Notes: a model not told the origin generated them from the letters alone. Positions 7,741-14,487 are shown, counted from the first letter of the stretch. The stretch is DNA of 24,871 nt from Eubacterium sp. (GCA_029052085.1 JAIDJS010000219.1:1-24871); one strand, 5' to 3'. Translations and numbers: made by a program.

Positions 7741-8124
7741 ATGTACAAACACAATCCCAATTTAACAGACAATGCGAGAATCCTAAGAAAAAATCCAACA
7801 AAAGAAGAAAAGCATTTATGGTACGATTTTCTCAGGACTTATCCTGTTCGTTTCTTAAGGCAAAAGGTTATTGACAATTACATTGTTGACTTTTACTGCT
7901 CAAAAGCAAAGCTTGTTATTGAATTAGATGGCACACAGCATTTTCAAACAGCAAATGCTTTAAAAGATAAAATAAGAACAGAAAAAATTGAAAAATATAA
8001 TTTAAAAGTTATAAGAATTCCCAATAATGAGGTAAATTATAATTTTGAGGGAGTTTGTGAATATATAGATAAATGTGTTAAAGAATCCCTCCGAGTGCAG
8101 CAGGCTGCACCCACCTCCCTTTGA
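7741..8124 (+). CDS. DUF559 domain protein, predicted PD-(D/E)xK-type nuclease
   Basis: A 127-aa protein of the DUF559 family, which is related to very-short-patch-repair (Vsr-like) endonucleases. The likely catalytic residues are Asp50 in YIVDFY, Glu61 and Asp63 in VIELDGTQH; the N-terminal RKNPTKEEKHLWYDFLR and RFLRQKVI segments are typical of the family. The gene is markedly more AT-rich than its neighbours. Its GGAGGG ribosome binding site lies in the left repeat arm, 6 bases before the ATG. Its C-terminal tail (about residues 114-127, SLRVQQAAPTSL and neighbours) is encoded by the right arm, and the stop falls inside the conserved hairpin. Nuclease activity and a role in moving the repeats are inferred. 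Confidence 0.85.
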   Translation: MYKHNPNLTDNARILRKNPTKEEKHLWYDFLRTYPVRFLRQKVIDNYIVDFYCSKAKLVIELDGTQHFQTANALKDKIRTEKIEKYNLKVIRIPNNEVNYNFEGVCEYIDKCVKESLRVQQAAPTSL

Positions 8125-8133
8125 CAAGGGAGG
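8083..8133 (+). repeat. Repeat arm B
   Basis: AATCCCTCC, then hairpin GTGCAGC-AG-GCTGCAC, then hairpin CCTCCCTTTGACAAGGGAGG. It is inverted relative to arm A and directly repeated as arm C. The downstream flank GGTTATTTGATT is also shared with arm C. Confidence 0.85.
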
Positions 8134-8158
8134 CACAAAGGTTATTTGATTGAAAGGC

Positions 8159-8207
8159 ATCCCTCCGAGTGCAGCAGGCTGCACCCACCTCCCTTTAACA
8201 AGGGAGG
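8159..8207 (+). repeat. Repeat arm C, solo direct copy of arm B
   Basis: ATCCCTCC, the same GTGCAGC/GCTGCAC hairpin as arm B, and CCTCCCTTTAACAAGGGAGG, followed by the shared flank GGTTATTTGATT. It ends about 20 bases before the sua5-coaE start, and its flank supplies AGGGG, the only plausible ribosome binding site for that gene. Confidence 0.85.
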
Positions 8208-8228
8208 CTCAGGGGTTATTTGATTTTT

Positions 8229-9797
8229 ATGGAAACAAAAATTTTATCTACAAGTGAATATGACATTGCCCTTGCAGGTGAAATTTTAAGAAACGGCGGG
8301 CTTGTTGCATTCCCAACCGAAACCGTTTACGGTCTTGGGGCGGATGCACTGAATGACGAAGCCGTTAAAAGCATATACCTCGCAAAAGGCAGACCGAGCG
8401 ACAATCCATTGATTGTTCACATAGCGGAAAAAAAAGACATTATTCCCCTTGTTAAAGAGGTTACACCAAAAGCGCAGGCAATTATAGACCAATTTTTCCC
8501 TGCACCATTAACAATCATTCTGCCGAAGAGCGAAAAAATCGGAAGCACGGTAAGCGGCGGGCTTGATACGGTAGCAATCCGCATGCCGCAGAACAAAACG
8601 GCAAGAGCGCTGATAAAAGCCGCAGGGACTCCGATTGCCGCACCAAGCGCAAACACAAGCGGACTGCCTAGCCCGACAAGAGCAAGGCATGTTATTGACG
8701 ATATGAGCGGAAAAATTGACGCAATACTTTGCGGCGAGGACTGCGAATTCGGTGTTGAATCAACCGTTATAACCCTTGCAACAGAGATTCCGACCATTCT
8801 TCGACCGGGTGCAATAACAAAAGAAATGCTTGAAGCCGTTATCGGAAAGGTTGAGGTTGCATCTGCCGTGCTTGAGGGTATGAAAAATGACGAGATTGCC
8901 GCCTCTCCCGGTATGAAGTACAAGCATTATGCCCCGAAAGCAAAGGTTATGCTGGTTAACGCTTCAAAAGAAAAATACGAAAGCTTTGTTAATTCAAAAA
9001 AAGACGCATTTGCACTTTGCTTTGAGGACAACAATGTTGATATCCCAAAGGTTACATTCGGAAAAGAAAACGATGATATATCTCAGGCTAAGGAACTATT
9101 CGATGCCCTAAGACAACTTGATGAAATGGGTGCAAAAAAGGTTTACGCAAGAATCCCGCACAAAGACGGCGTTGGAATGGCAGTTTACAACAGGCTGATA
9201 CGAGCCGCCGCTTTCTGCATAATAGACCTTGAAAAGCCATTTACAATAGGCTTAACAGGGCAGACAGGCGCAGGCAAGGGCTATGTTGGCAAATATCTTG
9301 AAACGCTTGGCTTTCATATTTTAGATACAGATATTTACGCAAGAAAGATTACGGAAAAAAATTCGCCGTACCTTTCTATATTAGCAAAGGAATTTGGCAA
9401 TGATATAATTGAAAACGGAATTTTAAACAGGCAGCTTCTTGCAGACAGAGCATTTTCTTCTAAAGAAAATACCGAAAAGCTGAATGCAATTACGCACCCG
9501 GCAATCATTGAATTATGCAAAAAGGATGCTGTTTTTCCAAGCGTGTTTGATGCACCGCTTCTTTTTGAATGCAACGGAAATAACGAATGCTACAAAACAA
9601 TAGCCGTTCTTGCTCCAACCGAAACACGCAGGAAACGGATTATAGAGCGTGACGGCATTACCGCCGAGCAGGCAGAGGCACGAATGAATGCTCAAAAAAG
9701 CGAAGAATTCTATAAAGAAAATTCAGATTTTACCGTTATCAATGACGGAAGAGATATAAAAAACCAAATTCGTAATATATTGGAGGAAATACTATGA
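8229..9797 (+). CDS. Fusion: threonylcarbamoyl-AMP synthase (Sua5/TsaC) and dephospho-CoA kinase (CoaE)
   Basis: A 522-aa two-enzyme protein. Residues 1 to about 330 are a full Sua5: the YrdC core with FPTETVYGLGADA, KGRPSDNPL and PSANTSG, then SPGMKYKHYAPKA and a C-terminal Sua5 domain. It makes threonylcarbamoyl-AMP for t6A37 of ANN-decoding tRNAs. From residue 338 comes a CoaE domain, the last step of coenzyme A synthesis: P-loop GQTGAGKG (344-351), ILDTDIYAR and DAPLLFE. The P-loop ends KG where families normally have K-S/T. The ATG at 8229 is preferred; a TTG at 8220 lies closer to AGGGG and cannot be excluded. It overlaps the next gene by 4 bases. There is no stop or frameshift between the domains. 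Confidence 0.9.
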   Translation: METKILSTSEYDIALAGEILRNGGLVAFPTETVYGLGADALNDEAVKSIYLAKGRPSDNPLIVHIAEKKDIIPLVKEVTPKAQAIIDQFFPAPLTIILPKSEKIGSTVSGGLDTVAIRMPQNKTARALIKAAGTPIAAPSANTSGLPSPTRARHVIDDMSGKIDAILCGEDCEFGVESTVITLATEIPTILRPGAITKEMLEAVIGKVEVASAVLEGMKNDEIAASPGMKYKHYAPKAKVMLVNASKEKYESFVNSKKDAFALCFEDNNVDIPKVTFGKENDDISQAKELFDALRQLDEMGAKKVYARIPHKDGVGMAVYNRLIRAAAFCIIDLEKPFTIGLTGQTGAGKGYVGKYLETLGFHILDTDIYARKITEKNSPYLSILAKEFGNDIIENGILNRQLLADRAFSSKENTEKLNAITHPAIIELCKKDAVFPSVFDAPLLFECNGNNECYKTIAVLAPTETRRKRIIERDGITAEQAEARMNAQKSEEFYKENSDFTVINDGRDIKNQIRNILEEIL

Positions 9798-11194
9798 GTA
9801 AAACAGCAAAAGAGCTTAAAAAAGAGCTTTTTTACAAAAAAGAAAACGGAATGGATGCTTTAAGCGAGGATACCATTAAAGCAGCAGACGATTTCTGCGA
9901 AGGCTACAAGGATTTTCTTTTTAACTGCAAAACAGAACGAGAGGTTGCAGAATGGGCAGTTCAGAATGCCGAGAAAGCAGGCTTTACACCGTTTGATCCA
10001 TTCGGCAATTCGCTTAAGGCAGGAGAAAAGGTTTATGTTTTGAACAGAAACAAATCCATCATCCTTTGCGTTAAGGGCAAAAAGCCGATCAACGAGGGCG
10101 TTCGCATTTCGGCAGCGCACATTGATTCCCCAAGAATTGATTTAAAGCAAAACCCGGTTTATGAGGACAATTCAATTGCTTACTTCAAAACCCATTACTA
10201 CGGCGGCGTTAAAAAATACCAGTGGGTTGCTATTCCGCTTTCACTTCACGGACGAATCTGTAAAAATGACGGAACATATGTAGACATTAAGCTTGGCGAA
10301 AAAGAGGGCGAGCCTAAATTCTGCATTACCGACATTCTTCCTCACCTTGCAAACGAACAGTATACAAGAAAGCCGAATGAGCTTGTTAAGGGCGAAGAGC
10401 TCAATGTTGTTATCGGTTCCCGTCCATTTAAGGATGATGCCGAAAGCGAACGTGTTAAGCTCAACATCTTAAAGCTTCTTAACGAAAAATACGGCATTGT
10501 TGAAAGAGATTTCCTTTCAGCAGAATTAGAGCTTGTTCCTGCCTTTACGGTTGATGACATCGGCTTTGACAGAAGCCTTATCGGCGGATACGGCCATGAT
10601 GACAGAGTTTGCTCTTACCCTGCGTTTGAGGCTATTCTTGATATTGAAGGGGCTCCCGAGTATACTGCCATAACTGTTCTTACAGATAAAGAAGAAATCG
10701 GCAGTGACGGCAACACAGGCCTTCATTCCAGCTATATGAAATATTTTATCGAGGATCTTGCACGGCTTGAGGGCTTCGCAGGCAGAGATGTTATGCGAAA
10801 CAGTAAGTGCCTTTCAGCTGATGTTAACGCTGCATTTGACCCTACATGGGCTTCCGTTTTTGAAAAGAACAACGCAAGCATGATTAACGGCGGTGTCTGC
10901 GTAACAAAATACACAGGTTCAAGAGGCAAGAGCGGCACAAGCGACGCAAGCGCAGAATTTGTAAGCTGGGTTAAAACGCTTCTTGACAGCAACGATGTTT
11001 TATGGCAGAGCGGCGAGCTTGGCAAGGTAGACGCAGGCGGCGGCGGAACTGTTGCCATGTATGTTGCTAACCTTGATATAGACACAATTGATGTTGGTGT
11101 GCCTGTTCTTTCCATGCACGCACCATATGAAATGGTAAGCAAAATTGATGTTTATATGGCTTATAAGGCATTTTTAACATTCTTTACAAAATAA
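9794..11194 (+). CDS. M18 family zinc aminopeptidase
   Basis: A 466-aa cytoplasmic aminopeptidase of the M18 (aspartyl aminopeptidase-like) family, which forms large tetrahedral dodecamers and trims N-terminal residues from peptides. Likely dinuclear-zinc ligands and catalytic residues lie in SAAHIDSPRIDLK (His), GGYGHDDRVCSYPAF (Asp), VLTDKEEIGSDGNTGLHS (Glu pair) and the C-terminal VLSMHAPYEM (His). Length is normal for bacterial M18. The start ATG overlaps the stop of sua5-coaE as ATGA, so the two are co-translated. An intrinsic terminator follows at 11200. Confidence 0.93.
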   Translation: MSKTAKELKKELFYKKENGMDALSEDTIKAADDFCEGYKDFLFNCKTEREVAEWAVQNAEKAGFTPFDPFGNSLKAGEKVYVLNRNKSIILCVKGKKPINEGVRISAAHIDSPRIDLKQNPVYEDNSIAYFKTHYYGGVKKYQWVAIPLSLHGRICKNDGTYVDIKLGEKEGEPKFCITDILPHLANEQYTRKPNELVKGEELNVVIGSRPFKDDAESERVKLNILKLLNEKYGIVERDFLSAELELVPAFTVDDIGFDRSLIGGYGHDDRVCSYPAFEAILDIEGAPEYTAITVLTDKEEIGSDGNTGLHSSYMKYFIEDLARLEGFAGRDVMRNSKCLSADVNAAFDPTWASVFEKNNASMINGGVCVTKYTGSRGKSGTSDASAEFVSWVKTLLDSNDVLWQSGELGKVDAGGGGTVAMYVANLDIDTIDVGVPVLSMHAPYEMVSKIDVYMAYKAFLTFFTK

Positions 11195-11199
11195 AATCA

Positions 11200-11230
11200 A
11201 AAGGCTTCTCCTTAAGGGGAAGCCTTTTTT
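11200..11230 (+). terminator. Intrinsic terminator after the M18 aminopeptidase
   Basis: A 12-bp stem AAAGGCTTCTCC/GGGGAAGCCTTT (one G-T pair) with TTAA loop, followed by a T run. The promoter of the RNA-HTH module begins directly at the end of this T run. Confidence 0.9.
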
Positions 11231-11231
11231 A

Positions 11232-11260
11232 TTGACCTTTTGATTTCAATATGATAGAAT
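11232..11260 (+). promoter_or_regulatory. Promoter of RNA-HTH module copy 1
   Basis: TTGACC (11232-11237), 17 bases, TAGAAT (11255-11260). The spacer contains TTTCAATATG, as does the copy 2 promoter. The expected transcription start is G11267, the first base of the outer RNA stem. Confidence 0.85.
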
Positions 11261-11266
11261 AAATCT

Positions 11267-11442
11267 GCCAAACGAATTGAATAATATACACAGAAGCGTA
11301 CTGTACGTTTTTATCTTTGTATAAAAACGCGTTCTCCTGTATGGTACTTCTGTGCTTATTATGAGGTCTTAGACTCAATTCGTTTGGCGACGGCTGGGGA
11401 AATGCGTTTTTGGCGCAGCTTCGGCTGCGCATTTTTTATTTT
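11267..11442 (+). ncRNA. Candidate structured RNA, module copy 1 (pseudoknot plus terminator)
   Basis: About 174 nt. The outer stem GCCAAACGAATTGA (11267-11280) pairs with 11375-11388 over 14 bp. Inside, ATAATA pairs with TATTAT (11357-11362) and CACAGAAG (11289-11296) with CTTCTGTG (11347-11354). The apical hairpin is CGTTTTTAT/ATAAAAACG. The apical stretch AAAAACGCGTTCTCCTG (11323-11339) is also complementary, with wobbles and one mismatch, to CTGGGGAAATGCGTTTTT (11394-11411) outside the stem, giving a pseudoknot. It ends in terminator GCGCAGC-TTCG-GCTGCGC (11413-11430) plus a T run. It may match the HTH-XRE RNA motif I recall from comparative surveys; whether it acts in cis or as a free RNA is unknown. 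Confidence 0.75.
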
Positions 11443-11461
11443 CAGAGGAGAGACAATACAT

Positions 11462-11761
11462 ATGGAAGAAATTACTTTATTAGGAGAAAAAATAGCTTAC
11501 AGCAGAGAGAAACTTCAGTTTTCTAAAAAAGAATTAGCAGAGCATATGGACGTTTCTGTAAGTACACTGTCTAAATACGAAAAAGGAATATCTATGCCGT
11601 CTGTAATGCCGTTATATATACTTTCATTAATAATGGATATGCCTATGGAAACTTTTGTTTCCGATGATTTTTCATTGGAAGAATTCAAAAAAATGAGTGC
11701 AAAAACCACAAGCGAAATGTTTATTGAATTGCACAACGATATAGTTAAAGGTATTTTTTAA
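11462..11761 (+). CDS. Small XRE-type helix-turn-helix protein, module copy 1
   Basis: A 99-aa protein. Residues about 5-65 form an XRE/Cro-type DNA-binding domain: LGEKIAYSREKLQFSKKELAEHM, recognition helix near VSVSTLSKYEKG, then SMPSVMPLYILSLIMDMPMETF. The C-terminal 35 residues (SDDFSLEEFKKMSAKTTSEMFIEL...) are strongly conserved with the copy at 18328 and are not a known domain to me. By hand alignment the two are identical at about 65 of 99 positions. AGAGGAGAG lies upstream of the ATG. The gene lies behind the terminator of the structured RNA, so expression depends on read-through or an unseen promoter. It may regulate the module itself; no other target is suggested. Confidence 0.85.
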   Translation: MEEITLLGEKIAYSREKLQFSKKELAEHMDVSVSTLSKYEKGISMPSVMPLYILSLIMDMPMETFVSDDFSLEEFKKMSAKTTSEMFIELHNDIVKGIF

Positions 11762-11763
11762 AC

Positions 11764-11795
11764 AAAAAAGCGTTGGTAAAACCAACGCTTTTAAT
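11764..11795. terminator. Terminator shared by HTH copy 1 and pflB
   Basis: AAAAGCGTTGGT (11766-11777) and ACCAACGCTTTT (11781-11792) form a 12-bp stem with AAA loop, with T-rich flanks for either strand. The segment from the HTH stop, TAAACAAAAAAGCG, is also found at the end of module copy 2. Confidence 0.88.
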
Positions 11796-11804
11796 TATAG
11801 AATT

Positions 11805-14039
11805 TTACATTGAAGTATGGAATGTTCTTGCAATAACCTCTTCCTGCTTTTCACGGGTAAGCTTATTAAAGTTTACTGCATAGCCGGAAACACGGATTGT
11901 AAGTGACGGATAAAGCGTAGGATCATTCATCGCATCAATCAGCTTCTGACGATTCAGAACATTCACATTAAGATGATGCGCATTCTGAGCAAAATAACCA
12001 TCCAGCATCGTTGTTAAATGGCTGATTCGGTTTTCCATATCACTGCCAAGCGTATCCGGAGTAATAGAGAATGTATTTGAAATACCATCCTGACAGCAGC
12101 CGTAATCAAGCTTAGCAACGGAGTTAAGCGAAGCGAGAGCACCCTCTGAATCTCTGCCGTGCATTGGGTTTGCACCCGGTGCAAAAGGTTCGCCTGCTTT
12201 TCTTCCGTCAGGAGTAGCGCCTGTTTTCTTGCCGTACATTACATTTGATGTAATGGTAAGAATTGAAAGCGTATGCTTAGCACCTCTGTAAGCAGGTGTT
12301 TTGCAAAGTTCATTATAGAAATAAGAAATAAGATCTTTTGCAATATCATCAACACGGTCATCATCATTGCCGTATTTAGGGAAATCACCCTCTGTTTTGA
12401 AATCGGTAATAATTCCTCTTTCATCCTTAACAGGTGTTACCTTTGCATATTTAATAGCTGAAAGAGAATCAACAACAACGGAAAAGCCTGAAACACCAAA
12501 TGCCATAAGACGCTCAACATCTGTATCATGAAGGCTCATCATAAGTCTTTCATAAGCATACTTATCGTGCATATAGTGGATAATATTCATTGTATTCACA
12601 TAAAGGCGAGCCATCCAGGAAAGATATTCCTTATATGCCTTTACTACCTTATCATAATCAAGAGCCGTTTCGTCAAAAACCTCGCTTTCAGGAGCAATCT
12701 GATCGCCGTGAACCTCATCCTTACCGCCGTTAAGCGCCATAAGAAGCACCTTTGCCAAATTGCAGCGAGCGCCGAAAAACTGCATCTGCTTACCCTCTTT
12801 CATAGCAGATACACAGCAGGCGATAGCATAATCATCGCCGTAATCTTTTCTCATTACATCATCATTTTCATACTGAATTGAATCTGTATCAATAGAAACC
12901 TGCGCACAGAAATCCTTGAAGCCCTGCGGAAGCTTACTGCTCCATAAAACCGTAATGTTCGGCTCTGCGCTTGAGCCAAGATTATAAAGAGTCTGAAGAA
13001 CACGGAAGGAGGTTTTTGAAACCATATGCTCGCCCTCATTTGTAACACCGCCGAGCGAGCAGGTTACCCAAACAGGATCACCTGCGAAAAGATCATTATA
13101 TTCCGGTGTACGGAGATGGCGTACAAGGCGAAGCTTGACAACAAGATCATCAATAAGCTCCTGCGCTCCCTTTTCATCAAGAGTTCCCTCAGCAAAATCT
13201 CTTTCAATATAGCAATCAATAAATTCAGCAATTCTGCCGATTGAGTTTGCAGCGCCGTTCTGTTCCTTGATTGCACCAAGATAACCGAAATAGAGCCACT
13301 GGATTGCTTCCTTTGCATTCTGTGCCGGAGCAGAAATATCAAAGCCATAATCAAGCGCCATAATCTTAAGCTGATTCATAAATTCAAGCTGCTTTGCAAG
13401 ATCCTCCATAAGATGAACGGTTTCTTCATCAAGAATATCCTTTTCGCCAAGCGCTTTTTTATCAAGCTTCTTTTGTTCAATCAGATAATCCATACCATAA
13501 AGGGCAATTCTGCGGTAATCGCCGATAATTCTGCCTCTTGCATAAGCATCAGGAAGGCCTGTTAAAATACCGGCGTGCCGTGCCTTTTTCATTGTATCTG
13601 TATAAGCACGGAAAACACCCGTATTATGCGTTGTTCTGTAAGTGAATTCATCCTTGATTGTATCGGACATCTCATAGCCGTAAGCTTCACATGCCTGCAC
13701 AGCATTTCTGTACCCTGCAAAAGGAGAAACACCTCTTTTTAACGGCTCATCAGTCTGAAGTCCAACAATAATATCGTCTTCCCTGACAACATAGCCCGGC
13801 TTGTGTGAAAGAATGGTAAGCACCTTGCTTGTATCAACATCCAATACGCCGCCCTTTTCATTTTCGGCAATCAGCAGCTCATTCAGCTTTTTGCTTACTC
13901 TTTCGGTTCTTTTTGTAGGCGCCTCAAGAAAGGAAGCATCGCCGTCATAGGCTGTATAGTTTTTATTTATAAAATCACGAACATTGATGCCGTTGCACCA
14001 TTCGCCTGTTTTAAATCCTCTCCAAGCAGTATTCATCAT
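11805..14039 (-). CDS. pflB: Pyruvate formate-lyase (formate C-acetyltransferase)
   Basis: A 744-aa glycyl-radical enzyme that converts pyruvate and CoA to acetyl-CoA and formate in fermentation. The adjacent active-site cysteines are Cys408-Cys409 in IACCVSAM, and the radical glycine is Gly719 in RVSGYAVNF near the C terminus. Other family segments are seen, such as [13 protein letters not shown] at the start and [26 protein letters not shown] lies 5 bases before the ATG at 14039; a second ATG follows directly. The activating enzyme PflA, usually next door, is not in the window, and the gene runs into the terminator it shares with the HTH module. A TTGCAA-17-TATGAT promoter and a palindrome lie upstream. 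Confidence 0.97.
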   Translation of the reverse strand: MMNTAWRGFKTGEWCNGINVRDFINKNYTAYDGDASFLEAPTKRTERVSKKLNELLIAENEKGGVLDVDTSKVLTILSHKPGYVVREDDIIVGLQTDEPLKRGVSPFAGYRNAVQACEAYGYEMSDTIKDEFTYRTTHNTGVFRAYTDTMKKARHAGILTGLPDAYARGRIIGDYRRIALYGMDYLIEQKKLDKKALGEKDILDEETVHLMEDLAKQLEFMNQLKIMALDYGFDISAPAQNAKEAIQWLYFGYLGAIKEQNGAANSIGRIAEFIDCYIERDFAEGTLDEKGAQELIDDLVVKLRLVRHLRTPEYNDLFAGDPVWVTCSLGGVTNEGEHMVSKTSFRVLQTLYNLGSSAEPNITVLWSSKLPQGFKDFCAQVSIDTDSIQYENDDVMRKDYGDDYAIACCVSAMKEGKQMQFFGARCNLAKVLLMALNGGKDEVHGDQIAPESEVFDETALDYDKVVKAYKEYLSWMARLYVNTMNIIHYMHDKYAYERLMMSLHDTDVERLMAFGVSGFSVVVDSLSAIKYAKVTPVKDERGIITDFKTEGDFPKYGNDDDRVDDIAKDLISYFYNELCKTPAYRGAKHTLSILTITSNVMYGKKTGATPDGRKAGEPFAPGANPMHGRDSEGALASLNSVAKLDYGCCQDGISNTFSITPDTLGSDMENRISHLTTMLDGYFAQNAHHLNVNVLNRQKLIDAMNDPTLYPSLTIRVSGYAVNFNKLTREKQEEVIARTFHTSM

Positions 14040-14082
14040 TTTATCCTCCTTAATTTTATCTTTTCCACAATTTAATATAATA

Positions 14083-14108
14083 TTGTAACGATATAATAAT
14101 CATTACAA
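14083..14108. promoter_or_regulatory. Imperfect palindrome in the pflB leader, candidate operator
   Basis: TTGTAACGAT and ATCATTACAA are inverted with 9 of 10 matches around ATAATA. It lies just downstream of the predicted pflB transcription start, a common repressor position. It does not fit the Rex (TTGTTAA...TTAACAA) or FNR consensus well. Confidence 0.4.
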
Positions 14109-14126
14109 TCTATTCATCTCGCTACT

Positions 14127-14155
14127 ATCATAACAAACTTATAATCATATTGCAA
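14127..14155 (-). promoter_or_regulatory. Likely pflB promoter
   Basis: On the minus strand, TTGCAA (14150-14155), a 17-base spacer and TATGAT (14127-14132), giving a leader of about 80 bases. Confidence 0.6.
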
Positions 14156-14487
14156 TTGATATTTATTCGGAAAATAAGAACGATTTTGAAATATTTATAG
14201 TTAAATTGCACAAAGTTCATGTTATTTCAAACTAACCGCAATATATAGTGGATATATTTTCTAAATATGTAATATGTTGTTGTTTTTATGCACGAATAAA
14301 ATTTATACAATCTGTATTTACACTTTTGTAATAATTATACATAAAAAGTGCAGTTTTTCATATTTTTTGCCGATTTTAAGCCAAAAACCCCAAAAATGAT
14401 GCCTTACAAGTAAAATCTACATATCGTTAATTTTTTTACATTTTTAAAAAATCGGCACAATATATTGTATTTTTTGCGAAAAAATCA
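14156..14487. other. AT-rich divergent control region between pflB and nrdD, no gene seen
   Basis: No open frame with a ribosome binding site is seen on either strand. It holds two NrdR-box-like palindromes: 14238-14253 (CCGCAATATATAGTGG) and 14455-14470. A 10-bp inverted repeat, TGCCGATTTT (14368-14377) with AAAATCGGCA (14448-14457), ends inside the second box. A weaker dyad, CACTTTT/AAAAGTG, lies near 14320-14350. Confidence 0.55.
14455..14470 (+). promoter_or_regulatory. NrdR-box-like operator upstream of nrdD
   Basis: GCACAATATATTGTAT resembles the NrdR box (about ACACwATATATwGTGT) that represses ribonucleotide reductase genes. It lies 17 bases before the -35 of the nrdD promoter. Confidence 0.5.

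Larger units (their letters stand above)
7692..8133 (+). mobile_element. Inverted-repeat element carrying a DUF559 nuclease gene
   Basis: Arm A (7692-7737) and arm B (8083-8133) are inverted copies of one repeat and enclose a 127-aa DUF559 gene. Arm A ends in GGAGGGATTCAT, whose GGAGGG is the gene's ribosome binding site. Arm B begins with the last 14 or so codons and contains the stop. The gene and both arms therefore form one unit. It sits between prfA and sua5-coaE, genes that are otherwise packed. No clear target-site duplication is visible, so mobility is inferred from repetition of the arms at 8159-8207 and 21322-21423. Confidence 0.65.

Noticed and set aside
7692..8207. Repeats as a CRISPR array
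   Set aside because: There are only three arms here, in mixed orientation, without regular spacers, and the space between A and B is a coding gene.
7676..8228. Target-site duplication around the DUF559 element
   Set aside because: The flanks show AATAACC on the left and GGTTATT on the right, which extends the inverted repeat rather than making a direct duplication; no direct repeat could be assigned.
8417..8923. 168-codon minus-strand open frame inside sua5-coaE
   Set aside because: It is antisense to a clear enzyme domain, has no ribosome binding site and no recognisable motif.
11267..11442. Retron ncRNA
   Set aside because: Long paired ends fit loosely, but there is no reverse transcriptase gene near either copy and the following gene is a small XRE protein.
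11384..11461. Longer N terminus for HTH copy 1 starting near 11384
   Set aside because: It would be translated through the RNA stem end and the terminator, which are identical in copy 2, where the corresponding in-frame extension encodes a different peptide.
14083..14108. Rex operator for pflB
   Set aside because: The palindrome has a TTGTAA/TTACAA core and a wider, 6-base centre with extra GAT/ATC arms, unlike TTGTTAA-4-TTAACAA.
14156..14487. Small protein gene between pflB and nrdD
   Set aside because: No frame of useful length with a start and ribosome binding site was found; the region is very AT-rich with many stops.
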